Positions 1 through 6,793 of a stretch of DNA of 7,937 nt are shown here, piece by piece. Position 1 is the first letter of the stretch. Each line of letters starts with the position of its first letter. A model generated the notes under the pieces. The model was not told the origin of the DNA. It did not search any database and saw only the letters and a list, made by a program, of their open reading frames with translations. The position numbers were made by a program, and so were the translations under genes. This DNA is from Ruminococcus flavefaciens (GTDB taxonomy: Bacteria > Bacillota > Clostridia > Oscillospirales > Ruminococcaceae): contig DFJW01000004.1 of assembly GCA_002373775.1 (NCBI GenBank), forward strand, positions 1 to 7,937. The letters run 5' to 3'.

Positions 1-143
1 TCAATATCGAGAACATGGTAAATGCAAGCAAGAAGGACTTTGCTTACACAATGCTCGATGTTACAGGCGATGTTCCTCCGTCAGTTGAAGGCAAGATCAA
101 TGCTGTTGACGGCGTTATCCGTGTAAGAGTTATCAACAAGTAA
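1..143 (+). CDS. serA: D-3-phosphoglycerate dehydrogenase, C-terminal ACT domain (5' end off window)
   Basis: The first 46 visible codons (first full codon at base 3, stop TAA at 141-143) read as the end of an ACT domain: an N-terminal segment with NMVNASKKDFAYTMLDV, then a VEGKINAVDGVIRVRVINK end. This pattern is the usual C-terminus of clostridial SerA, which oxidises 3-phosphoglycerate to 3-phosphohydroxypyruvate as the first step of serine synthesis in the cytoplasm. The ACT domain is the usual site of allosteric serine sensing in this family. The catalytic and NAD-binding domains lie outside the window, so the assignment rests on the tail alone. A strong terminator follows 45 bases after the stop. 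Other ACT-domain proteins are a less likely alternative. Confidence 0.8.
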   Translation, partial: NIENMVNASKKDFAYTMLDVTGDVPPSVEGKINAVDGVIRVRVINK

Positions 144-187
144 GAAGATGCGGTCGTGATTGAGATCGCGGAATGAACGAGTTACAG

Positions 188-216
188 ACAGGCAGGCTTT
201 AAGCCTGCCTGTTTTT
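188..216 (+). terminator. Rho-independent terminator after serA
   Basis: A perfect 10-bp stem (188-197 with 203-212) closes on a TTTAA loop and runs into a T-tract at 212-216. It lies 45 bases after the serA stop and ends only 19 bases before the permease ATG, so it separates the two genes. It could also act as a leaky attenuator, because no good promoter is visible between it and the permease. Confidence 0.9.
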
Positions 217-235
217 GCGTAAAAAGGGAGCTGTA

Positions 236-1174
236 ATGAGCAATAATATATTTACGCGCAGACCGGTGGCCGTCGGCATAACTATGATATGCTGTCTGCT
301 CTGGGGAAGCGCGTTTCCGTGTATAAAACTTGGATACAGGATGCTTGAGATACCGGCTGACAGTCCGTCCTCACAGATACTGTTCGCAGGAATACGTTTC
401 ACACTGGCTGGGATAATGGCAGTGGCTGTGGGAAGCGCAGCAGAGAAGAAACTGCTGATCCCTTCGGCGAAAGAGGTGCCGAAAGTCTGCGCGTTATCGC
501 TGTTTCAGACGATACTGCAATACACCTTTTTCTACATCGGGCTTTCACACACTACAGGGACGAAAAGTTCAGTGATAACCGCGTCAAATGTGTTTCTTTC
601 TATAATAGTCTCGGCGCTTGTATTCCGTACAGAAAAGCTGACAGTCCGCAAGATAGCGGGATGTATCATCGGATTTTCCGGAGTGCTGCTGGTCAACATC
701 ACAGGAGACAGCGATACGAGCCTGAGTTTCAGAGGTGAGGGACTGATATTCCTTTCGGCTCTGTCATATGCTTTTTCGGCGTCGGTCATGAAGAGATTCT
801 CTTCCGGAACTGATCCGGTGCTGCTGAGCGGCTGGCAGTTCATTGCCGGCGGTCTTTTTATGACGGCAGCCGGAGCATCCACAGGAGGGGAGATCGGCAG
901 CATAAATGCGAAAGGTGCTGCGATGATCCTTTATCTGGCATTTATTTCGGCGGCTGCTTTTTCACTCTGGAGTCTTCTGCTGAAGCATAACGAAGTATCC
1001 TCGGTCTCGGTGTTCGGGTTCATGAATCCTGTTTTCGGAGTCATACTGTCAGTACTTTTGCTCTCAGAGGATGCCGGAGCCGGTCCGCTGAAGATATCGG
1101 CGGCGCTTATTCTTGTAGCGGCAGGGATAATCGTGGTCAACAGACGCCCTGCGATCCGGAAAAACAATATATAA
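236..1174 (+). CDS. EamA/DMT-superfamily permease
   Basis: This is a 312-residue integral membrane protein with about ten hydrophobic helices in two EamA repeats, roughly residues 11-157 and 168-305. The first helix carries the family-typical WGSAFP, and helices 4-5 carry SSVITASNVFLSIIVSALVF followed by an FSGVLLV segment. EamA/DMT proteins move small metabolites such as amino acids, often outward; the substrate cannot be read from the sequence. I chose the ATG at 236 because GGGAG at 226-230 sits 5 bases upstream. The longer TTG reading from 215 starts inside the terminator T-tract and lacks a ribosome binding site. Its position after serA allows a link to amino-acid export, but the intervening terminator weakens that. 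No terminator is seen after the stop, so its transcript may continue into the regulator. Confidence 0.93.
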   Translation: MSNNIFTRRPVAVGITMICCLLWGSAFPCIKLGYRMLEIPADSPSSQILFAGIRFTLAGIMAVAVGSAAEKKLLIPSAKEVPKVCALSLFQTILQYTFFYIGLSHTTGTKSSVITASNVFLSIIVSALVFRTEKLTVRKIAGCIIGFSGVLLVNITGDSDTSLSFRGEGLIFLSALSYAFSASVMKRFSSGTDPVLLSGWQFIAGGLFMTAAGASTGGEIGSINAKGAAMILYLAFISAAAFSLWSLLLKHNEVSSVSVFGFMNPVFGVILSVLLLSEDAGAGPLKISAALILVAAGIIVVNRRPAIRKNNI

Positions 1175-1188
1175 ACTTTCTTTCTACA

Positions 1189-1251
1189 AGCACAACTGCC
1201 GGTTGATACTTATATAAAGAATTTTTCTTGAACTCTACCAACTGTTGTGCT
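1189..1251. repeat. Spaced inverted repeat around the -35 region
   Basis: AGCACAAC (1189-1196) is repeated in inverted form as GTTGTGCT (1244-1251), the second arm overlapping the start of the -10 box. A shorter palindrome CAAC-T-GTTG occupies 1239-1247. The arms could be a second pair of regulator sites or a chance match. Confidence 0.3.
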
Positions 1252-1256
1252 ATAAT
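1228..1256 (+). promoter_or_regulatory. Sigma-A promoter with extended -10 for the regulator-GH44 operon
   Basis: The -35 box TTGAAC (1228-1233) and a perfect TATAAT (1251-1256) are separated by exactly 17 bases, and a TGC immediately precedes the -10, giving an extended -10. Transcription would start near 1263, about 42 bases before the regulator ATG. This is one of the two best-looking promoters in the window. Confidence 0.85.
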
Positions 1257-1267
1257 AAATATGTAAA

Positions 1268-1282
1268 GTAAGTGATACTTAC
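1268..1282. promoter_or_regulatory. Candidate operator: palindrome at the transcription start
   Basis: GTAAGT-GAT-ACTTAC is a perfect 6+6 inverted repeat lying just after the predicted transcription start and before the ribosome binding site. Its right part, TGATACTTA (1273-1281), recurs as an exact copy at 1204-1212, 69 bases upstream and before the -35 box. The promoter is therefore flanked by two matching half-sites. This is the arrangement expected for binding by a dimeric repressor, most simply the regulator encoded just downstream. Binding itself is inferred. Confidence 0.5.
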
Positions 1283-1304
1283 AACACCTCCGGAGATAAT
1301 TATT

Positions 1305-2201
1305 ATGGAAAAAAAGAATACTTTTCGTTCGAACCTCGTAAAACGGCGCAAGGAACTCGGACTCACACAGGATATGCTTGCACAGCGCATGAACGTTTCA
1401 CCGCAGGCTGTGTCAAAATGGGAAAATTCAAGCTACCCCGATCCTGAACTGCTCCCTCTCCTTGCAAAGTCGCTGAATACCACGATAGATTCGCTTTTCG
1501 GGATAAAAAACAATGATCCCGGAGCTGATCTGTTACAGCTCATTCATGACCGTCTGCAAAGCATTGCGCCCGAAAAACGGCCGGAATTCATGATGCAGAT
1601 GTTCTATGCTGCGATATATGCCTATAATCCGACCTTTCATTCGGCAGGGCATATGCACATGGACTACGATCAGGAGACCTTTGCAGGCATGAAGACTGAT
1701 TACGATGTTTCGGTCGCACGTCTTAATTCTGATCTGCGTTATTTTGTGTACATGGAGAATCCTGAAAAGGGCGTGAACAGCTATTTCACCAACACAAAAA
1801 ACATGGTCAGACTGCTGAAGACACTTGCAGATGAGGATGCCATACGAATAATCAGCTACCTTGGCAGCGGAAGACGCAACAGGATGCATTCTGTTGCGGT
1901 AATGTCGAAAAGACTCGACCTTCCTGCTGATAAGGTGCAGTACATCATAGACCGCCTTGACCGTCTCGGTCTGGTATGGCGCGTAAGCGTTGACCTTGAA
2001 GAAGGGGAGGATATAATGTACGGATATACTCATAATCAGGCATTGGCAATGATACTTGTACTGGCTGAGAGCATATGCAACTATTTCAGGTCTTGGGATC
2101 CGGCATTTGATGCCTACTCATTCGGCGTGTTCAAGGATGAAGCCGGACAGACGCGGAATACATTCCCGGAAGTATCGTGGTGGGAGGATGACGAAAAGTG
2201 A
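1305..2201 (+). CDS. XRE-family regulator with probable C-terminal ArsR-like winged helix
   Basis: This 298-residue cytoplasmic DNA-binding protein begins with a Cro/C1 helix-turn-helix (about residues 8-65), including RKELGLTQDMLAQRMNVSPQAVSKWEN-type residues. Residues 70-160 are helical with no family I recognise, and contain H112, H116, H118 and D120 in HSAGHMHMD. Residues 165-235 start with MVRLLKTLADEDAIRIISYL, which resembles the opening helices of ArsR-type winged helices, and continue with a helix pair and a basic wing. The ATG at 1305 is chosen because GGAG at 1292-1295 lies 9 bases upstream. The GTG at 1272 has no ribosome binding site and would lie inside the operator palindrome. 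Its stop is 21 bases before the GH44 start, so the two are very likely co-transcribed. A role as local regulator of the GH44 gene is inferred. Confidence 0.88.
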   Translation: MEKKNTFRSNLVKRRKELGLTQDMLAQRMNVSPQAVSKWENSSYPDPELLPLLAKSLNTTIDSLFGIKNNDPGADLLQLIHDRLQSIAPEKRPEFMMQMFYAAIYAYNPTFHSAGHMHMDYDQETFAGMKTDYDVSVARLNSDLRYFVYMENPEKGVNSYFTNTKNMVRLLKTLADEDAIRIISYLGSGRRNRMHSVAVMSKRLDLPADKVQYIIDRLDRLGLVWRVSVDLEEGEDIMYGYTHNQALAMILVLAESICNYFRSWDPAFDAYSFGVFKDEAGQTRNTFPEVSWWEDDEK

Positions 2202-2206
2202 GTATG

Positions 2207-2213
2207 AAGGAGG
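2207..2213 (+). promoter_or_regulatory. Ribosome binding site setting the GH44 start
   Basis: AAGGAGG lies 9 bases before ATG 2223 but only 3 bases before the alternative TTG at 2217. It therefore fixes translation at 2223. It sits just after the stop of the regulator, consistent with one transcript. Confidence 0.85.
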
Positions 2214-2222
2214 TCATTGACC

Positions 2223-4499
2223 ATGAAGAAGACGATCGCTGCGTTCTCTGCTATGATAATAGCAGCACAGCCAATCATGCCGATAGAGAATGTAAAAGCT
2301 GCTGACAGCTATAGTATGACGATAAATGTGGACATGTCTGCCGAAGGCAAGCAGATAAGTCCTCTCATCTACGGAATAAACCAGTACGGTCACCAGGAGG
2401 ACTTCAAGAACGTCAAGGTGAACGCTGTACGTCAGGGCGGTAACCGCATGACAGCGTACAACTGGGAGACCAACGCTTCAAATGCAGGTTCTGACTGGAA
2501 GTACAGTTCGGACGACAACCTCTCAAAGTCCGACAGACCGGCTGACTGCGCACAGGTACTTTCTGCTGAAGGTCAGAAGTACGGATTCGGCTATAAGCTC
2601 ACAACTCTCCAGCTGGCAGGCTATGTTGCCGCTGACATGGACGGCACAGTAGCAGTTGAAGATTCAGCACCCTCATCACGCTGGAACAAGGTGGAACTTG
2701 TCAAGAATGCACCATTTGCTGAGACACCTGACCTTGACGACGGAACTGTCTACATGGACGAGTATGTGAACTATATCATCAATACCCTCGGTGATTCAAA
2801 ATCAGAGTCCGGTATACAGGGCTACAGCCTCGACAATGAGCCTGCTCTCTGGCATCATACTCATTCACGCATACATCCTGACCGCGTAACAGTTGCCGAG
2901 CTTGCTGAAAAGTCAGCGACAATGGCAGCAGCTGTCAAGAAGCTTGATCCGGATGCAGAGATATTCGGACCTTCGCTTTACGGCTACACAGCTTACGATC
3001 ACCTTGCTGATGATGATTCATCCAATGAGTGGGAAGATGTGAAGAGTGCAAATAATTATCATTGGTATCTTGACTGCTATCTTGACCAGATGAAGAAAGC
3101 CAGTGATGAAGCAGGGGTACGTCTGCTGGATGTTCTGGACATCCACTATTACTCCGAATCCGCAAGAGAAGGAGCAGAGGACAGAGTCCAGTCCGTCCGC
3201 ACACTTTATGAAAAAGGCTTTGTAGAGAACAGCTGGATAGGTCAGTGGTGTCAGGTGAATGTTCCCATACTCCCGACTGTAAAAGAGTCCATCGACAAAT
3301 ACTATCCCGGTACAAAACTCGGCATAACCGAGTACAATTTCGGCGGAGAAGGCGATGCTTCCGGTACTATAGCACAGGCAGAAGCACTCGGCTGCTACGC
3401 AGATCAGGGCGTATATTTTGCTTCACTCTGGGGCGGAAGCGGATACATTCTTTCCGGACTCAATCTTTACACCAACTACGACGGCAAGGGCGGTAGTTTC
3501 GGAGATACCCTCCTGAATGCTTCCACTGAGGATGTGTCAAAGTCGAGCGCATATGCTTCCGTCAACGCAGGTGACGATTCATCTGTAATGGTCATGATAA
3601 CCAATAAGGACTTCAATACAGAGGAAAAGGCATCTATCGTGCTGGACGGTGCCAAAAAAGATTATAAGTCAGCGGCTGTTTACGCAGTTTACGGTGACAG
3701 TTCTGACATTCGCCTCATTGACGTAGTAGATGTGGACGGCAAGACAGTTGACGTTCAGCTGCCTGCACTTTCCGCAGCAATGGTGGTTATCTCTGATGAA
3801 GAGATAACAGTTCCGAAGGAACCTGTGCTCGAATCCGAAGTGTTCAGCGATCCCATGTCCATGATAAATGAGAACGGATATGTAGAGATACCGATAACCG
3901 ATCCTGAGCATCTTAAAAGGGTAGTCATGACAGCCGATGTAACTTCAAGTGCCGGTTCAACATGGGGCAGTGCAGGATGTGCTATCTCCATAAATGCCAT
4001 AGACGAAGCAGGTGTCAAGTTCTGGACTTCAAAGAGCTACAGCCTGACGCTGGGCAGCAATGTCAAGGCAATGGTCGATTTCGACGGCACACTCATGAAT
4101 AAGGAGACCGAAGTGAATGCAGTCATAGCTGACGGCAAGATCGAGCTCCAGAAATGGTGGGATGCTTCCGAGAAGAAGGAGCAGGAGATAGAGGATTCTA
4201 TCGACGTAAAGTATACTAAGGTAGAAGTCATATATGAGTATCCTGCTGCTGAAGAGGGGAACATTGGCGATGCAAACTGCGACGGCAGCGTGAATATGGC
4301 AGACGCAGTCCTCATAATGCAGTATCTTGCCAATCCGGATGTATACGGTGAGGGAAAGCCTGACGGTATCACAAAACAGGGACTTTCAAATGCTGACTGC
4401 TGCAACTCCGGAGATGGAGTTACAAATGCAGATGCAGCAGCGATACAGGAGTATAAACTCGGACTTATAGATAAACTCCCGAAGACTGATGCTGAGTAA
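2223..4499 (+). CDS. GH44 endoglucanase/xyloglucanase with CBM-like module and dockerin
   Basis: This 758-residue secreted enzyme starts with a signal peptide (MKKTIAAFSAMIIAA core, likely cleavage after VKA at residue 26). Residues 30-525 match glycoside hydrolase family 44, which cleaves internal beta-1,4 bonds in cellulose, beta-glucan or xyloglucan with retention. The expected catalytic pair is visible: E206 in LDNEPALW as acid/base and E370 in GITEYNFGG as nucleophile. After a short linker (527-537), residues 538-677 form a probable beta-sandwich with exposed-aromatic candidates W581, W601, W645 and W646, likely a carbohydrate-binding module. Residues 682-750 are a dockerin with two calcium-loop repeats (D683/N685/D687/D694 and D725/D731/D737), which would attach the enzyme to a cellulosome scaffoldin. 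Length and layout resemble the R. flavefaciens Cel44A (EndB) type. It is the last gene of the operon with the regulator. Confidence 0.95.
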   Translation: MKKTIAAFSAMIIAAQPIMPIENVKAADSYSMTINVDMSAEGKQISPLIYGINQYGHQEDFKNVKVNAVRQGGNRMTAYNWETNASNAGSDWKYSSDDNLSKSDRPADCAQVLSAEGQKYGFGYKLTTLQLAGYVAADMDGTVAVEDSAPSSRWNKVELVKNAPFAETPDLDDGTVYMDEYVNYIINTLGDSKSESGIQGYSLDNEPALWHHTHSRIHPDRVTVAELAEKSATMAAAVKKLDPDAEIFGPSLYGYTAYDHLADDDSSNEWEDVKSANNYHWYLDCYLDQMKKASDEAGVRLLDVLDIHYYSESAREGAEDRVQSVRTLYEKGFVENSWIGQWCQVNVPILPTVKESIDKYYPGTKLGITEYNFGGEGDASGTIAQAEALGCYADQGVYFASLWGGSGYILSGLNLYTNYDGKGGSFGDTLLNASTEDVSKSSAYASVNAGDDSSVMVMITNKDFNTEEKASIVLDGAKKDYKSAAVYAVYGDSSDIRLIDVVDVDGKTVDVQLPALSAAMVVISDEEITVPKEPVLESEVFSDPMSMINENGYVEIPITDPEHLKRVVMTADVTSSAGSTWGSAGCAISINAIDEAGVKFWTSKSYSLTLGSNVKAMVDFDGTLMNKETEVNAVIADGKIELQKWWDASEKKEQEIEDSIDVKYTKVEVIYEYPAAEEGNIGDANCDGSVNMADAVLIMQYLANPDVYGEGKPDGITKQGLSNADCCNSGDGVTNADAAAIQEYKLGLIDKLPKTDAE

Positions 4500-4523
4500 A
4501 GAGAATAGATAACATTTTATAGC

Positions 4524-4556
4524 AAAGCTGCCCCCGGATATCCGGGGGCAGCTTTT
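4524..4556 (+). terminator. Terminator of the regulator-GH44 operon, possibly bidirectional
   Basis: A perfect GC-rich inverted repeat (4524-4538 with 4541-4555, effective loop at the central GATATC) starts 25 bases after the GH44 stop and ends in TTTT. The convergent minus-strand gene stops at 4587, so the same hairpin probably also ends that transcript. Its T-tract in that direction is shorter (only TTT before GC). Confidence 0.9.
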
Positions 4557-4586
4557 ATATTTCAACTTTCTTTTGTATCTTTTTCT

Positions 4587-6128
4587 TTACTGTATAAAAC
4601 TGAGGTCAAAGCCGTCGATCTCCTGGTAAGAGCCCTTGTCTGAAGAGAAGGATACCACGGAGCCGTCAGCATAAGAATATGCGCCATAGACGGGCAAAGG
4701 TGACACATTCTCATATCCCTCTACATCTTCTTTTCCGATAATGGTGTAATCAACGGATTCTCTTCTTGTATTTACGAGCTCATTATTTTCCAGTTTATAC
4801 CAGGCATACTCACCTGAACCCATGTGTCCCCAGCCTATGACCAATTCTCCTGTACCTTCATCATATTCGAGAATTGTATGGCCGCCTCCAAGGGTGGTGA
4901 TGTATTCAAGGTAGCCATGCTTATAGGTGTATACATTGATCCTGAAATCGGCTTCACAGGTACCGTATTTGAAAAGGAACTCGCTGCTGCCGTCGCCGTC
5001 GATGTCGTAGAATGTGTATTCGATACTTGCACTGCCGCCGCTGGAATCACGAGTCTCATTCCAGAGACGCTCAACTTCACTGCGGCAGCTGGATGCGAAA
5101 GTATTCTCTGTTTCCTGAACATCGGGCTCAGTCGGATCTATGATATTTGTTTCAGTTTCGTTTTCGGCAGACTCTGTTTCAGAAGGTATCTCAGTATCCG
5201 GCTCAGTATTCTCTTCAGTTGATTCAACAGGTATAACGCTGACAGCAGCGACCTGGTAGAAGTCTATCTTCCACTTGTCATCCTCGCGTACTGCACTGCC
5301 GGTAATGACATAGTCGGCACCACGATGCTTCGCGTTGAAACTGTATTCAAATCTGTTATCGGTAACATTGGATATCTCAGGCTTTTCAATATCTGTGAAC
5401 ACATCATAATCAGCGTCGCTGTAGTTTTCTGTACCAACTGCATCATCCAATAATACATATTCTTCACCGTCAAACACTTTGAACCTTGCAGGCGAGAAAT
5501 TATCACTGAATATTGACGAGAATCCTTCGAGCCATACTGTACCTGTAACAGTCTGCTGGAAGTAATTCTTGATAGAGTCGATATCACTGAAACGGTCATC
5601 CACAATTCGGCAATATGTATAATTCTCGCCGTCAAACTGGATAGTCACATTGTCAGTAATGCTGAATCCGATATGTGTACCGTTAGACAGCCATGCGAGC
5701 TCATTGCGCTGGTTGAAAAGATCTGTAACCGTATCTGAGAGATCTTCAGTGACTGCTGTAGTAACTGGCTCAGTTGCGGCAGATGTGGTTTCAGATGGTT
5801 CTACAGAAGCTCCGGAGAATTTTGTCTCGTAGCTGTCAGTAGTTTTGCTGTTTCTGCCTATGAGGACGCCGGTCCCTATGATGCCGCCGGCAAGTACCAT
5901 ACATGCAGCAACTGCTGCAAAGGAATACCATTTCGGACGCTTGTAAACTTCAACGCCTCTTACAGTATCTTCGATATTGTTGTTTCCGTATTTCTGACCG
6001 AATTTTTCCTTGCTCATTTTCAAGATCCTCTCTTTTTCTCTTTCTGTGAGCACCGGTACTTCAGAGAGGCGTTCTATGGTCTTATTATCAGCATTATCAA
6101 GCATATCAAATCCCTGATCCTTATTCAT
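4587..6128 (-). CDS. Single-pass membrane protein, probable anti-sigma/sensor partner of the ECF sigma factor
   Basis: This is a 513-residue protein. Residues 1-66 are charged and probably cytoplasmic, with a helical stretch near 27-47 (LTEREKERILKMSKEKFG). One hydrophobic helix spans about 68-90, followed by positive R92 and K95. Outside the membrane come a Thr/Ser/Glu linker (96-130), a first domain (about 135-297) ending in a DKWKIDFYQ strand, a second acidic Glu/Thr/Pro linker (298-341), and a second domain (345-513) holding a calcium-loop-like DIDGDG (D375, D377, D379) and a possible disulfide pair C348/C391. No zinc-type HxxxCxxC anti-sigma motif is present. The AAGGAGA site (6136-6142) overlaps the sigma stop, so translation is coupled. 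Membrane partners encoded next to ECF sigma factors usually hold them inactive, and I infer that role here. The first domain faintly resembles IseA-like secreted domains, unproven. Confidence 0.72.
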   Translation of the reverse strand: MNKDQGFDMLDNADNKTIERLSEVPVLTEREKERILKMSKEKFGQKYGNNNIEDTVRGVEVYKRPKWYSFAAVAACMVLAGGIIGTGVLIGRNSKTTDSYETKFSGASVEPSETTSAATEPVTTAVTEDLSDTVTDLFNQRNELAWLSNGTHIGFSITDNVTIQFDGENYTYCRIVDDRFSDIDSIKNYFQQTVTGTVWLEGFSSIFSDNFSPARFKVFDGEEYVLLDDAVGTENYSDADYDVFTDIEKPEISNVTDNRFEYSFNAKHRGADYVITGSAVREDDKWKIDFYQVAAVSVIPVESTEENTEPDTEIPSETESAENETETNIIDPTEPDVQETENTFASSCRSEVERLWNETRDSSGGSASIEYTFYDIDGDGSSEFLFKYGTCEADFRINVYTYKHGYLEYITTLGGGHTILEYDEGTGELVIGWGHMGSGEYAWYKLENNELVNTRRESVDYTIIGKEDVEGYENVSPLPVYGAYSYADGSVVSFSSDKGSYQEIDGFDLSFIQ

Positions 6129-6135
6129 AGTAACA

Positions 6136-6142
6136 TCTCCTT
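6136..6142 (-). promoter_or_regulatory. Ribosome binding site of the membrane partner, overlapping the sigma stop
   Basis: On the minus strand AAGGAGA lies 7 bases before the ATG at 6128, and its first base is shared with the sigma stop TGA (6144-6142). This overlap is the usual sign of translational coupling, matching production of sigma factor and partner. Confidence 0.85.
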
Positions 6143-6708
6143 CAAAGTGATATACCGGCAGCTGCCAGTGATTTTTTCAGTTTTTCGAGTGCTCTTGCAG
6201 CCCTCATACGGACTGCCGAAGCTTTCATTGACAGCAGCTCGGCAATTTCTCCCGAGGAGCGGTCATAGTAATATTTCTGGAGGATTATGGTAGAATCCGG
6301 TTCTCCGAGTTCGTTTATCTTGCTCATCAGAATGGTACGGGCTTCATTTTTTTCCGAATCCAGTTCCACATCTGTTTCAGACCTGATAAGTGAGATATCT
6401 TCATCAGAGCTGTCTGAAAAATGCCCTGCCCGTGCGGTCAGACTGTGAAAGGCATTTATAGCCTTTCGCTTGGCAACAGTTCCTATGTAACCTTTCAGCT
6501 CACCGGAGTGTCCGGTACTGCGGCTGCAACCGAAGAATACATCGGAAAATATATCGCTCACGCATTCTTCTATATCCTCGCGCGTGGCGACTTTTCTGAG
6601 TCTGTTATAGACAATGGCGTATACATAATCGCAGTAATTCTCGAACAGTGCATTATACGCCCTGTCCGGCGATTCTGCATACAGTATGCTGTATTCTTCA
6701 ACGGTCAT
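6142..6708 (-). CDS. ECF-type (extracytoplasmic function) RNA polymerase sigma factor
   Basis: This 188-residue protein has the two-domain plan of ECF sigma factors. Sigma region 2 covers about residues 18-90, with REDIEECVSDIFSDVFF as region 2.2 (core RNA polymerase contact) and LKGYIGTVAKRKAINAFH as region 2.3-2.4 (-10 recognition). A short acidic linker (about 97-122) follows. Sigma region 4 lies at about 128-180, with a helix-turn-helix in SSGEIAELLSMKASAVRMRAARALEKLKKSL (-35 recognition). I place the start at the second Met (6708), since AAGGAGG sits 9 bases upstream. The upstream ATG at 6738 adds ten residues but has no recognisable ribosome binding site. It is the first gene of a two-gene operon with the membrane partner. 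Its target promoters are unknown; the flanking dockerin enzymes are candidates by proximity only. Confidence 0.92.
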   Translation of the reverse strand: MTVEEYSILYAESPDRAYNALFENYCDYVYAIVYNRLRKVATREDIEECVSDIFSDVFFGCSRSTGHSGELKGYIGTVAKRKAINAFHSLTARAGHFSDSSDEDISLIRSETDVELDSEKNEARTILMSKINELGEPDSTIILQKYYYDRSSGEIAELLSMKASAVRMRAARALEKLKKSLAAAGISL

Positions 6709-6717
6709 ACCGGTAGT

Positions 6718-6724
6718 CCTCCTT
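6718..6724 (-). promoter_or_regulatory. Ribosome binding site deciding the sigma factor start
   Basis: A strong AAGGAGG on the minus strand is spaced 9 bases from ATG 6708. It lies inside the ten-codon extension that the upstream ATG at 6738 would add, so the shorter protein is favoured. Confidence 0.85.
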
Positions 6725-6793
6725 TTGAAAGTTTCCATGGAATTGTGCTTTCATTAATAACAATCAAGCCCCGATGAAAAAGTGTCACACAAA

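Noticed and set aside
160..188. Possible promoter TTGAGA-17-TACAGA before the permease
   Set aside because: The -10 box matches only about half of the consensus and its last base overlaps the terminator stem, so I do not list it as a feature.
215..235. TTG start for the permease
   Set aside because: It starts in the terminator T-tract, has no ribosome binding site and adds seven charged residues; ATG 236 has GGGAG at a 5-base spacing.
1272..1304. GTG start for the regulator
   Set aside because: It lies within the operator palindrome a few bases after the predicted transcription start, without a ribosome binding site.
3245..3496. Arg-rich 83-codon plus-strand frame inside the GH44 gene
   Set aside because: It is an out-of-frame shadow of the catalytic domain, which is intact with both catalytic glutamates.
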